Shown one piece after another: positions 9,969-18,791 of a stretch of DNA of 64,000 nt. The translations under genes were made by a program, and so were the position numbers. Position 1 is the first letter of the stretch. Every line of letters starts with the position of its first letter. The notes below the pieces were generated by a model, which saw nothing but the letters and a program-made list of their open reading frames with translations, was not told where the DNA came from and did not search any database. Origin of the DNA: Sphingomonas sp. Root720 (lineage in GTDB: Bacteria > Pseudomonadota > Alphaproteobacteria > Sphingomonadales > Sphingomonadaceae); assembly GCF_001428605.1 (NCBI RefSeq), contig NZ_LMID01000011.1, positions 62,001-126,000 on the forward strand, written 5' to 3'.

Positions 9969-11143
9969 GCGACTTTCCTCAGACCGGCTACGAACTGCTC
10001 GAACAGATAATGGCTGTCCTGCGGGCCGGGGCTGGCTTCGGGATGATATTGGACGCTGAACGCCGGCTTGTCGGTGAGGCGCAAACCCGCGAGCGAGCCG
10101 TCGAACAGCGAAATGTGGGTCGCCTCGGCATTGGCGGGCAGGCTGCCGGTATCGACCGCGAAGCCGTGGTTCATCGAGGTGATCTCGACCTTGCCGTCCG
10201 AGCTGCGCTTGACCGGGTGGTTCGCGCCGCGGTGGCCCTGGTGCATCTTGAAGGTCTTCGCGCCGACCGCGAGGCCGAGCATCTGGTGTCCCAGGCAGAT
10301 GCCGAAGATCGGCTTGCCGGTCTCCAGCAGCTTGCGGATCACCGGCACCGCATATTCGCCGGTCGCGGCGGGATCGCCCGGGCCGTTCGACAGGAACACG
10401 CCGTCGGGATCGTGCGCCATCACCTCCTCGAAGGTGGCGCCGGCGGGAACGACGGTCACCCGCGCGCCGGCGGCGACGAGATTGCGCAGGATGTTGCGCT
10501 TCAGGCCATAGTCGATCGCGACGACATGGGGGGCGTCGGGCGCGGCGGCATCGACATCATAACCCTCGCCCAGCGTCCACAGCCCGTCGCCCCATTTGTA
10601 GGTCTGGGTGGCGCTGACCTGCTTGGCGAGGTCCATGCCCTCCAGCCCGGGCCATTCGCGCGCCTTCGTCTTCAGCGCCTCGATGTCGAACTTGCCCCCG
10701 GCATTATGGGCGATCACGCCGTTGGGCGCGCCGCCCACGCGGATGGCGCGGGTGAGCGCGCGGGTATCGACGCCCGAAAGTCCTATCCGGCCATTCGCCT
10801 TCAGCCATGCGTCGAGATGCTGGCTGCTACGGAAATTGGCAGGGTCGGTAACGTCCTCGCGGACCACCATGCCCAGCGCGTGCGGGTTGATCGCCTCGAC
10901 ATCCTCGGCGTTGGTGCCGACATTGCCGATATGCGGAAAGGTGAAGGTGATGATCTGCCCGGCATAGGAGGGATCGGTCATCACCTCCTGATAGCCCGTC
11001 ATCGCGGTGTTGAAGCAGACCTCGCCGACGGCATCGCCCTCGGCCCCGAAGCCCCTGCCCCAGATCAGCGTCCCGTCACCGAGAACCAAAACGCCCGTTG
11101 CGCCCTCGGGGGGTGTCAGACGCGCGTGATCGGTTTCGGCCAC
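9965..11143 (-). CDS. carA: Carbamoyl-phosphate synthase small (glutaminase) subunit
   Basis: The 392-residue subunit hydrolyses glutamine and passes ammonia to CarB. The class I amidotransferase domain shows the nucleophile in FGICLGHQMLG and the His/Glu pair in YHPEASPGP; the N-terminal domain has GYQEVMTDPSYAGQIITFT. An upstream ATG at 11176 is in frame, but GAGGAG lies seven bases before the GTG at 11143 and family members start at this point, so GTG 11143 is chosen. The stop overlaps the rraB start. It is divergent from the yqeY gene across a 135-base AT-richer spacer. Confidence 0.97.
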   Translation of the reverse strand: MAETDHARLTPPEGATGVLVLGDGTLIWGRGFGAEGDAVGEVCFNTAMTGYQEVMTDPSYAGQIITFTFPHIGNVGTNAEDVEAINPHALGMVVREDVTDPANFRSSQHLDAWLKANGRIGLSGVDTRALTRAIRVGGAPNGVIAHNAGGKFDIEALKTKAREWPGLEGMDLAKQVSATQTYKWGDGLWTLGEGYDVDAAAPDAPHVVAIDYGLKRNILRNLVAAGARVTVVPAGATFEEVMAHDPDGVFLSNGPGDPAATGEYAVPVIRKLLETGKPIFGICLGHQMLGLAVGAKTFKMHQGHRGANHPVKRSSDGKVEITSMNHGFAVDTGSLPANAEATHISLFDGSLAGLRLTDKPAFSVQYHPEASPGPQDSHYLFEQFVAGLRKVA

Positions 11144-11278
11144 TAGGGCTCTCCTCGGCTGTGGGTCGGTGGGCAAACGGCGGCGTAACTAGGCACCCCT
11201 CCCGACCGGGTCAATTCTATTAAAATAAGAATCTCTGTGCTACCGGTTCTCCTTTCCCGAACCAGCCCGGTGATTTCC

Positions 11279-11731
11279 ATGATTCGAGACGAGATCAAGA
11301 CGGCGCTCGTCGCCGCTATGAAGGCGCGCGACGCCACGACGACCGCGGCGATCCGCCTCATCCAGTCGTCGATCAAGAACCGCGACATCGAACTGCGCAC
11401 CGCGACCCAGCAGCCCGATGACGACCTGCTCGTCACCGAGGTGCTGCAGAAGATGATCAAGCAGCGCCGCGAATCGATCGAGATGTACGAGAAGGGCAAC
11501 CGCCCCGAACTCGCGGCGGCCGAGGCCGCGGAGGTCGCCGTGATCGAGCGCTTCCTGCCCCAGCAGATGAGCGAGGACGAGGCGAAGGCCGCGATCGACG
11601 CGTTGGCGACCGAACTGGGCGCCGCCTCGGTCAAGGACATGGGCCGGGTCATGGCGGCGATCAAGGAGCGTTTCGCCGGCAAGATGGACATGGCGAAGGC
11701 GAGCGGCCTGGTGAAGGCGCGGCTGGGCTGA
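11279..11731 (+). CDS. GatB/YqeY domain-containing protein
   Basis: A 150-residue protein with the YqeY pattern: a helical N-terminal half (MIRDEIKTALVAAMKARDAT, LQKMIKQRRESIEMYEKGNR) and the C-terminal VKDMGRVMAAIKERFAGKMD segment that resembles the tRNA-binding tail of GatB. The exact function of free-standing YqeY proteins is unsettled. The ATG at 11279 matches the family start. In many alphaproteobacteria this gene directly precedes dnaG; here a DUF559 gene sits in between. Confidence 0.93.
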   Translation: MIRDEIKTALVAAMKARDATTTAAIRLIQSSIKNRDIELRTATQQPDDDLLVTEVLQKMIKQRRESIEMYEKGNRPELAAAEAAEVAVIERFLPQQMSEDEAKAAIDALATELGAASVKDMGRVMAAIKERFAGKMDMAKASGLVKARLG

Positions 11732-12187
11732 GTGAACACAGCCGAGGGTGAAAATCCCCCCCTCCCGCTTGCGGGAGGGGATCGAGGGGTGGGCTCTCCG
11801 GCCTTCAAGCCGCGCCCGTCCCGCTTCGCCAGGCATCTCCGCAACAACGCCACCGATACCGAGCACAAGCTCTGGCGCCATCTGCGCGGTAGCCGCCCTA
11901 ACGGCTTCAAGTTCAGCCGGCAGATGCCGATCGCCGGCTTCGCCTGTGATGTCCTGTGCCGATCGGCGCGGCTTGTCATTGAACTCGATGGAGGTCAGCA
12001 TGACCACCAGACTGCCGCGGACGAAGCGCGCACCCGGCGGATCGAGGCGGAAGGCTATCGGGTGCTCCGTTTCTGGAACAATGACGTGAACGAACGGCTC
12101 GAAGGGGTGCTGGTCCGTATTACGGAAGCGCTGACCAATGCGTCGGATGCCCACCCCCAACCCCTCCCGCGAGCGGGAGGGGTGTAA
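11732..12187 (+). CDS. DUF559 (Vsr-like fold) endonuclease-domain protein framed by inverted palindromes
   Basis: A 151-residue protein with the DUF559 core: FKFSRQMPIAGFACDVLC, then LVIELDGGQHDH and RIEAEGYRVLRFWNNDV. These hold the acidic residues (D of ACD, E and D of ELDG) expected for a PD-(D/E)XK nuclease fold related to very-short-patch repair enzymes; activity on DNA is inferred. The GTG at 11732 directly abuts the yqeY stop, but the first 20 residues are encoded by the left palindrome, so the start is uncertain (GTG at 11789 is possible). The C-terminal PQPLPRAGGV is encoded by the right palindrome. It appears inserted between yqeY and dnaG. Confidence 0.85.
   Translation: MNTAEGENPPLPLAGGDRGVGSPAFKPRPSRFARHLRNNATDTEHKLWRHLRGSRPNGFKFSRQMPIAGFACDVLCRSARLVIELDGGQHDHQTAADEARTRRIEAEGYRVLRFWNNDVNERLEGVLVRITEALTNASDAHPQPLPRAGGV
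11756..11793 (+). repeat. Left GC-rich palindromic repeat of the DUF559 unit
   Basis: CCCCTCCCGC-TT-GCGGGAGGGG (11759-11780) is a perfect 10-base-pair hairpin followed by ATCGAGGGGTGGG. The same element occurs inverted at 12150-12183. Confidence 0.85.
12150..12183 (-). repeat. Right GC-rich palindromic repeat of the DUF559 unit; supplies the dnaG ribosome site
   Basis: CCCACCCCCAA leads into CCCCTCCCGC-GA-GCGGGAGGGG (12161-12182), the inverted counterpart of the left repeat with a different two-base loop. GGAGG at 12176-12180 lies eight bases before the dnaG ATG at 12189, so the repeat acts as the dnaG ribosome binding site while also being able to hide it in a hairpin. Confidence 0.8.
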
Positions 12188-12188
12188 T

Positions 12189-14060
12189 ATGTCCCTCTCT
12201 CCCCAGTTTCTCGACGAACTCCGCACCCGCGTCACCTTGTCGACCTTGATCGGTAAGTCGGTGAAGCTCACCAAGGCCGGTCGCGAGTTCAAGGCGTGCT
12301 GTCCGTTCCACAACGAGAAGTCGCCGAGCTTCTACGTCAATGACGACAAGGGCTTCTATCATTGCTTCGGCTGCGGCGCGCATGGCGACGCGATTCGCTT
12401 CCTGACCGAGGCGAAGGGCCTGCCCTTCATCGATGCGGTCAAGGAGCTCGCCCAGAGCGCGGGGATGGAAGTCCCCGCCCCCGACGCCCGTTCGGCGCAG
12501 CGCAACGAGCATCATGCCGGGCTGCACGAGGTGATGGCCGCCGCCGCGACTTGGTTCCAGGAGCAGCTTGGCGGAATCGAGGGTGCCCAGGCGCGCGCCT
12601 ATCTCCAGAAGCGCGGGATCGGCGACCAACTCGCCCGGGATTTCGGGATCGGCTTCGCCCCCGACTCGCGCGGCAAGCTGAAGGCGGCATTGAAGGGCTT
12701 CGGCGAGGCGAAGCTGATCGAGACCGGCCTGTTGATTCTGGTCGAGGACAAGGAGCCCTATGACCGGTTCCGCGGCCGGCTGATGATCCCGATCCGCGAT
12801 CAGCGTGGGCGGGTGATCGCCTTTGGCGGCCGGATCCTCGACCAGGGCGAGCCCAAATATCTCAACTCGCCGGACACGCCGCTGTTCGACAAGGGCCGTA
12901 CCCTGTTCAACATCGGCCGAGCGGGCCCGGCCGCGCGCAAGACCGACCGGGTGATCGCGGTCGAAGGCTATATGGACGTGATCGCGCTGGCCAAAGCCGG
13001 GATCGACGAGGCGGTCGCGCCGCTCGGCACCGCGCTCACCGAGATGCAGCTCGAGCGGCTGTGGCGGATGGGCGAGGTTCCGATCCTCTGCTTCGACGGC
13101 GACAAGGCCGGGCAGAAGGCCGCCGTCCGCGCCGCCCAACGCGCGCTGCCGATGGTCGCGCCGGGCCGGACCCTGCGCTTCGCCTTGCTGCCCGGCGGCC
13201 AGGACCCCGACGACCTGGTCAAGTCCGGCGGCGTCCGCGCCGTCGAGCAGGTGCTGGGCGAGGCGATCAGCCTCGACGAGCTGCTGTGGCGCGCCGAACA
13301 TGAGGCGCAGCCCCTGTCGACGCCCGAGGCGCGCGCGGGCCTGCGCAAGCGCCTGGGCGACCTCGCCGCCTCGATCCAGGACCGCGACGTCCGCGAGCTC
13401 TACCAGGCCGAGTTCCGCCGCCGATTCGACGAGCTGTTCGGCAGCCCCCAGCGCCGGCCGTTCGAACGCACCTTCCAGCCTTTCCAGCCCCGCCAGCAAC
13501 GCCGCCCCGGCCAGCCCTGGAAACCCGAGCCGTTGCCGCCCTCGCGCGCCGCCCATGCGGTCAACCGCAGCGGGGTCAACCCGATGGTGATCCGCGCGGT
13601 GATGGCGGGACTGTTACGCTTCCCGGTACTTTTCTCGTCGCATATGGAGGCGATCGGACAGCTCGAACTGGGCGACGAGCGGCTCGAAAGATTGCGCGCG
13701 GAGGCCTTCGACGCCGGATTTTCCGGGGCCGCGCTTGAAAAGGAAAGCCTCGAAACCATATTGGTCGACGCGGGTCTTGGGGCTGTGATCGAGGAGCTCA
13801 AGGCTACGAACGCTCTTGCCTTTTCCTTTTTGCGCGGCAATGCCGATCCTGACCGTGCTGTGCGCGATCTCTCGGCGGCGATCGAGGCTATGGCGGCGCG
13901 TCCCTTGCTGGATGCGGCGCTGAAGGAAGCCACCGAAAGGCTGGGCATGGCGACCGACGATGCAGGGCTCGAGGAGCAGCGCAGACTGCTCACGGCCCGC
14001 GAGGCGGCGGATCGCGCGCTCACCGATCTCGCCCTGGGCGAGGACGGCGAGGGCGCTTAA
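12189..14060 (+). CDS. dnaG: DNA primase
   Basis: A 623-residue primase that makes RNA primers for replication. The N-terminal zinc-binding domain shows CPFHNEKSPSFYVNDDKGFY followed by HCFGCG; the TOPRIM domain has VIAVEGYMDVIAL and the CFDGDKAGQ metal-binding motif; a C-terminal helical DnaB-interacting region follows a Pro/Arg-rich linker. The ATG at 12189 starts two bases after the DUF559 stop, and its GGAGG lies within the right palindrome of that unit. The gene is followed by rpoD, as in the classic macromolecular synthesis operon. Confidence 0.98.
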   Translation: MSLSPQFLDELRTRVTLSTLIGKSVKLTKAGREFKACCPFHNEKSPSFYVNDDKGFYHCFGCGAHGDAIRFLTEAKGLPFIDAVKELAQSAGMEVPAPDARSAQRNEHHAGLHEVMAAAATWFQEQLGGIEGAQARAYLQKRGIGDQLARDFGIGFAPDSRGKLKAALKGFGEAKLIETGLLILVEDKEPYDRFRGRLMIPIRDQRGRVIAFGGRILDQGEPKYLNSPDTPLFDKGRTLFNIGRAGPAARKTDRVIAVEGYMDVIALAKAGIDEAVAPLGTALTEMQLERLWRMGEVPILCFDGDKAGQKAAVRAAQRALPMVAPGRTLRFALLPGGQDPDDLVKSGGVRAVEQVLGEAISLDELLWRAEHEAQPLSTPEARAGLRKRLGDLAASIQDRDVRELYQAEFRRRFDELFGSPQRRPFERTFQPFQPRQQRRPGQPWKPEPLPPSRAAHAVNRSGVNPMVIRAVMAGLLRFPVLFSSHMEAIGQLELGDERLERLRAEAFDAGFSGAALEKESLETILVDAGLGAVIEELKATNALAFSFLRGNADPDRAVRDLSAAIEAMAARPLLDAALKEATERLGMATDDAGLEEQRRLLTAREAADRALTDLALGEDGEGA

Positions 14061-14112
14061 ACTGTTTGAGGCCGGCGGTTTCCGGCCGAATTTGATTGAG
14101 GGCTGGTCTTAG

Positions 14113-16137
14113 ATGGCGAAGACGAACGGGAGCGAGGGTGGCGATCGGATCGACGGTGACGCCCCGCTCATCGATCTCAACGAAGGATCGCTCAAGAAGC
14201 TGATCGCCCGCGCAAAGCGCAAGGGCTACATCACCTACGAGCAGCTCAACGAAGCGCTGCCGCAGGATCAGATGACCTCCGATCAGCTCGAGGACGTCAT
14301 GTCCGCGCTCAACGAGATGGGCGTCAACATCGTCGAGAACGAGGATGCGGGCGAAGACGAGCAGCCCGAGGACGACAATGTCGACGAGGCTTCGTCGCCC
14401 GACGACGGCGATACCGGCCCTGCCCTTGCCGCCACCGCGAAGAAGGAAACGGTCGACCGTACCGATGACCCGGTGCGCATGTACCTGCGCGAAATGGGCG
14501 CCGTCGAGCTGCTCAGCCGCGAGGGTGAGATCGCGATCGCCAAGCGGATCGAAGCCGGTCGCGACACGATGATCCTTGGGCTGTGCGAAAGCCCCATCAC
14601 CTTCAACGCGATCATCGAATGGTCGAACGCCCTCAACGAAGGCACGATGCAGCTGCGCGAGATCCTCGATCTCGACGCGATGCTGTCCAAGGGCCCGACC
14701 GCCGAGCAGGTCGAGAATGAGGACGCCGGCGGCGAGATCTCGGCCGAAACCGCGGGCCCGACCTTCAAGGAAGAGGAGGAGCCCGAAGAGGAGGCTCCGG
14801 CCGACGAGGACGAGGATTCGATGACCGAGCGGCGCACTCCGCGCCCGCAGGAGGAGGAAGACGAGGACAACACCCTCAGCCTCGCCCAGATGGAGGAGCA
14901 GCTCAAGCCGCTCGCGCTTGAGCGGTTCGCCGCGATCACCGATCTCTACAAGACCTTCTCCGACGTGCAGTTGGCGCGCGTTGCGGCGCTGGGCGTCGGC
15001 GACGACTTTCCCGCCGCCGAGGAGGAGCGTTACCAGGGCCTGCGCGAGCAGCTCACCGCGGAGGTCGAGAGCGTCCAGTTCCACGGCGCCAAGATCGAAT
15101 ATCTCGTCGACCAGCTCTATTCGTTCAACCGCCGGCTGACGACGCTGGGCGGGCAGATGCTGCGCCTCGCCGAGCGCCACAAGGTGCCGCGCCGCGACTT
15201 CCTCGAAGCCTATATCAACCGCGAGATGGAAGATGGCTGGCTTGAGCGCGTGGCCAAGATCGACAAGAAGTGGGCCAATTTCGCGGCTGTCGAGGGCGAC
15301 GCCGTCGACCGCATCCGCAACGAGATCGGCGAGATCGCCCAGGCAACCGGCATGGCTCTCAGCGAGTTCCGCCGCATCGTCAACATGGTGCAGAAGGGCG
15401 AGCGCGAGGCGCGCATCGCGAAGAAGGAGATGGTCGAAGCCAATCTCCGCCTCGTCATCTCGATCGCCAAGAAATACACGAACCGCGGCCTGCAGTTCCT
15501 GGATCTGATCCAGGAGGGCAATATCGGCCTGATGAAAGCGGTCGATAAGTTCGAATATCGCCGCGGCTACAAGTTCAGCACCTATGCGACCTGGTGGATC
15601 AGGCAGGCGATCACCCGCTCGATCGCCGATCAGGCGCGGACCATCCGTATCCCGGTCCACATGATCGAGACGATCAACAAGCTCGTCCGCACGAGCCGCC
15701 AGATCCTGCACGAGATCGGCCGCGAGCCGACGCCGGAGGAACTGGCCGAGCGGCTCTCGATGCCGCTCGAGAAGGTCCGCAAGGTGATGAAGATCGCCAA
15801 GGAGCCGATCAGCCTCGAAACGCCGATCGGCGACGAGGAGGACAGCCATCTCGGCGACTTCATCGAGGACAAGAACGCGATCATCCCGGTCGACGCCGCG
15901 ATCCAGTCCAATCTGAAGGAAACCGTCACCCGCGTCCTCGCCAGCCTCACCCCCCGCGAGGAGCGCGTGCTGCGCATGCGCTTCGGCATCGGCATGAACA
16001 CCGATCACACGCTCGAAGAGGTGGGCCAGCAATTCTCGGTGACCCGCGAGCGCATCCGCCAGATCGAGGCGAAGGCACTGCGCAAGCTCAAGCATCCGAG
16101 CCGCAGCCGCAAGATGCGCAGCTTTCTCGACCAGTAA
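14113..16137 (+). CDS. rpoD: RNA polymerase primary sigma factor (sigma-70, RpoD)
   Basis: A 674-residue housekeeping sigma factor. Region 1.1 is at the N terminus, region 1.2 is [20 protein letters not shown], a long acidic non-conserved insert follows ([16 protein letters not shown]), regions 2.1-2.4 include [20 protein letters not shown] and [20 protein letters not shown], and region 4.2 ends with [20 protein letters not shown]. It lies 52 bases after dnaG and is closed by a strong intrinsic terminator. Confidence 0.99.
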   Translation: MAKTNGSEGGDRIDGDAPLIDLNEGSLKKLIARAKRKGYITYEQLNEALPQDQMTSDQLEDVMSALNEMGVNIVENEDAGEDEQPEDDNVDEASSPDDGDTGPALAATAKKETVDRTDDPVRMYLREMGAVELLSREGEIAIAKRIEAGRDTMILGLCESPITFNAIIEWSNALNEGTMQLREILDLDAMLSKGPTAEQVENEDAGGEISAETAGPTFKEEEEPEEEAPADEDEDSMTERRTPRPQEEEDEDNTLSLAQMEEQLKPLALERFAAITDLYKTFSDVQLARVAALGVGDDFPAAEEERYQGLREQLTAEVESVQFHGAKIEYLVDQLYSFNRRLTTLGGQMLRLAERHKVPRRDFLEAYINREMEDGWLERVAKIDKKWANFAAVEGDAVDRIRNEIGEIAQATGMALSEFRRIVNMVQKGEREARIAKKEMVEANLRLVISIAKKYTNRGLQFLDLIQEGNIGLMKAVDKFEYRRGYKFSTYATWWIRQAITRSIADQARTIRIPVHMIETINKLVRTSRQILHEIGREPTPEELAERLSMPLEKVRKVMKIAKEPISLETPIGDEEDSHLGDFIEDKNAIIPVDAAIQSNLKETVTRVLASLTPREERVLRMRFGIGMNTDHTLEEVGQQFSVTRERIRQIEAKALRKLKHPSRSRKMRSFLDQ

Positions 16138-16160
16138 GGTCGTCCGAAGGGTTCGATATA

Positions 16161-16199
16161 AAACGCCCTGGTCTTCCAAGAAGGCCGGGGCGTTTTTTT
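16161..16199 (+). terminator. Rho-independent terminator of rpoD
   Basis: An inverted repeat (ACGCCC...GGGCGT with paired inner arms around CTTCCAAGAAG) is followed by seven Ts, 24 bases after the rpoD stop. Confidence 0.9.
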
Positions 16200-16406
16200 G
16201 CCGTCTCAAGCCGTCGTTTTCAGCACTGGCGAGATCTTTGCATCAACGGTCGCGTCCGACCGTCACTGTGCTTTTCCGGCAACGCCCGACAGCCTTACTT
16301 TCCGGCATGTCAGTTACGGGTTTGACCCGCTTTCCCCAACTGGTAGCAGTCCCGCCACGATAATGTCACCGGAGAGGGTGCGGGGCGCCAAAAGGGAAAC
16401 GCTCTC

Positions 16407-18659
16407 ATGTCTTTGCTGTCCGAAAAATCGCGACGTCTTGCCCTCCGCGCCGCCGGTGCGAGCCTGCTGGCGCTCGGTGCCGCGGCGCCGCTCCTGGCGC
16501 AGTCAACGCCCGATGCCGCCGCCGATGACGGCGAAATCGTCGTCACCGCGACCCGCCGTGCCGAGAACATCAAGGACGTGCCCGTCGCCGTCACCGCGAT
16601 CGGCGGCGAGAAGCTGGCGGTACTCAATTCGAGCGGGCTCGACATCCGCTTCCTGTCGTCGCGCACGCCCAGCCTGCAGATCGAAAGCTCCTTCGGTCGC
16701 ACCTTCCCGCGCTTCTACATCCGCGGCCTCGGCAATACCGATTTCGATCCCAATGCGGCGCAGCCCGTATCGGTCGTCTATGACGACGTCGCGCTCGAAA
16801 GCCCGATGCTCAAGAGCTTCCCGGTGTTCGACCTCGCCAGCGTCGAGGTGCTACGCGGGCCGCAGGGCACACTGTTCGGCCGCAATACGCCGGCCGGCGT
16901 GATCAAGCTCAACTCGGCCAAGCCGAGCGACAGCTTCGGCGGCTATGGGAGCGTCAGCTGGGGCACATACAACACCGTCAACGCCGAAGCCGCCCTCACC
17001 GGTCCGCTCGGCGAAGGCCTCAGCTTCCGCGCCTCGGGCCTGCTGCAGCGCCGCGACGACTGGGTGAAGAACGATAGCTCCCCCACCCTCGCCGACCGCC
17101 GCCTCGAAGGCTATCGCGACCTCGCCGGCCGCGTTCAGCTCGGCTATACCAGCGGCGATTTCAACGCGCTGTTCAACGTCCATGGCCGCGATCTCGAGGC
17201 TTCCCCGCGCGTGTTCCGTGCCGGCCTGTTCCAGCAGGGCAGCAACCGCTTCTCGCCGGGATTCGACAAGGATCATGTCACGCTCGACGGCCTGACCAGC
17301 CAGAGCCTAAAGCAGTTCGGCGCCAATGCGCGGCTCGATTACCGTGCCGACGGCCTCGGCACCTTCTACTCGACCACCGCCTATGAGCGCGCCAATGTCC
17401 AGAGCACCGGCGATATCGACGGCGGCGCGGCCTACGGCTTCCCCGCGCTCGGGCTCGGCGTCGCCCTCTTCCCGGTCAACACCGGCGGGCGCACCAAGCC
17501 GAAGGAATTCAGTCAGGAATTCCGCTTTGCCAGCGAAGACATGGACGGTTTCCGTTTCCAGGCGGGCGCATATTATTTCCACCAGAAGCTCGACTATGCC
17601 GAATATGCCTATGACGGCACCGGCACCCGGGTCAGCGCAATCCTGCACGACAACAAGAACGAGAATTACGGCCTGTTCGCTTCGGGCGAATATAAGGCGA
17701 GCGAGGCGCTGACCCTGCGCGCGGGCGTCCGCTACTCGCACGACAAGAAGCGCGACACCATCTCGCTCGATCCCGCGCTCGCCGCATCGAGCACCGCCAG
17801 CCAGGTCATCCTCGTGCCGCTGCCGCTGACCAACCAGGCAAAGGCAAGCAACATCTCCTGGGATGCCAGCGCGACCTACAAGCTTTCCGACCAGATCAGC
17901 GTCTATGCGCGCTTCGCGACCGGTTATCTCGGCCCGGCGATCCAGGACCGCGTTACCTTCGGCAGCGTGCCGTCGGTCGCCGGCAAGCAAACGACGATCT
18001 CGGGCGAGGCCGGCCTCAAGGGCGCGACCGGCGACGGCACGCTTCAGTTCGACCTCGACGGCTACTGGTACCGCACCAAGGACCTTCAGCTGACCGCGGT
18101 CGGCGGCGCGACGAACTCGGCCCAGCTGCTCAACGCGGACAAGGCGATCGGCTACGGCGTCGAAGGCACGGTCGAGTTCCGCCCAATGCCGCAGTTGAGC
18201 CTTACCGCCGGGGCGAGCTGGAACTTCACAGAGATCCGCGACCCGAACATCGCGGTGGCGCCCTGCGGCTCACTCTGCACCGTCACCGATCCGCTCAACG
18301 GCGCGGGCCTCGCGCTGATCGACGGCAACGACCTGCCGCAGGCGCCGCGCTATGTCGCCAATGCGACGGCGCGCTACGCCATTCCCGTGGGAAGCGGCGA
18401 GGTCTTCGCGTTCACCGACTGGGCGTATCGCAGCAGCATCAACTATTTCCTCTACACCGCTCGGGAGTTCCGGGGCCGGTCGCTGATCGAAGGCGGCCTG
18501 AAGCTCGGCTACAAGTCAGACGGCGGCTGGGAGGCTGCGGTCTTCGCCCGCAATATCACCAACCAGATCCGCAGCATCAGCGCGATCGACTTCAACAACC
18601 TCACCGGCATGATCAACGAACCGCGGATCATCGGCGTGGAACTGAAGGCGAGCTTCTAA
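16407..18659 (+). CDS. TonB-dependent outer membrane receptor
   Basis: A 750-residue outer membrane transporter. It has a signal peptide (residues 1-32, ending LLAQ), a plug domain beginning EIVVTATRRAENIKDVPVAV with the VEVLRGPQGTLFGRNTPAG segment, and a C-terminal beta-barrel ending in Phe (VELKASF). Ligand specificity cannot be read from the sequence; the following PepSY-DUF2271-DUF4198-ApbE genes and Fur-like dyads suggest an iron chelate. The 269 bases upstream hold the rpoD terminator and a dyad ACGGTC-N6-GACCGT at 16246-16263; I see no Fur-like site there. It ends 132 bases before the PepSY gene. Confidence 0.95.
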   Translation: MSLLSEKSRRLALRAAGASLLALGAAAPLLAQSTPDAAADDGEIVVTATRRAENIKDVPVAVTAIGGEKLAVLNSSGLDIRFLSSRTPSLQIESSFGRTFPRFYIRGLGNTDFDPNAAQPVSVVYDDVALESPMLKSFPVFDLASVEVLRGPQGTLFGRNTPAGVIKLNSAKPSDSFGGYGSVSWGTYNTVNAEAALTGPLGEGLSFRASGLLQRRDDWVKNDSSPTLADRRLEGYRDLAGRVQLGYTSGDFNALFNVHGRDLEASPRVFRAGLFQQGSNRFSPGFDKDHVTLDGLTSQSLKQFGANARLDYRADGLGTFYSTTAYERANVQSTGDIDGGAAYGFPALGLGVALFPVNTGGRTKPKEFSQEFRFASEDMDGFRFQAGAYYFHQKLDYAEYAYDGTGTRVSAILHDNKNENYGLFASGEYKASEALTLRAGVRYSHDKKRDTISLDPALAASSTASQVILVPLPLTNQAKASNISWDASATYKLSDQISVYARFATGYLGPAIQDRVTFGSVPSVAGKQTTISGEAGLKGATGDGTLQFDLDGYWYRTKDLQLTAVGGATNSAQLLNADKAIGYGVEGTVEFRPMPQLSLTAGASWNFTEIRDPNIAVAPCGSLCTVTDPLNGAGLALIDGNDLPQAPRYVANATARYAIPVGSGEVFAFTDWAYRSSINYFLYTAREFRGRSLIEGGLKLGYKSDGGWEAAVFARNITNQIRSISAIDFNNLTGMINEPRIIGVELKASF

Positions 18660-18733
18660 GTCCCGAGACGCCATCGCCGCCCGGTTTGGCCGCGGCGATG
18701 GCAACTCGCCGGAATATTTCAGAACTGAATTAT

Positions 18734-18748
18734 TGCGAACCATTCGCA
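18734..18748. promoter_or_regulatory. Fur-like operator dyad 1
   Basis: TGCGAA-CCA-TTCGCA is a perfect 6-3-6 inverted repeat in an AT-rich stretch upstream of the PepSY gene. Its layout resembles iron-regulator (Fur) boxes; the identity of the regulator is inferred. Confidence 0.6.
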
Positions 18749-18761
18749 TTAGCTATTGCAG

Positions 18762-18778
18762 GCGCGAATCGTTCGCGC
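18762..18778. promoter_or_regulatory. Fur-like operator dyad 2
   Basis: GCGCGAA-TCG-TTCGCGC is a perfect 7-3-7 inverted repeat, centred 29 bases after the first dyad (about three helical turns) and 13 bases before the likely GTG start of the PepSY gene. Tandem sites on the same DNA face suggest cooperative binding. Confidence 0.6.
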
Positions 18779-18791
18779 TACGCGGCGAGCT

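Noticed and set aside
14020-16209. A 729-codon open frame on the minus strand opposite rpoD
   Set aside because: It is an antisense shadow of rpoD codon bias; the product has no family features and it crosses the terminator.
16246-16406. A cobalamin riboswitch in the leader of the TonB receptor gene
   Set aside because: The B12 box and the conserved core are not found; only scattered dyads are visible.
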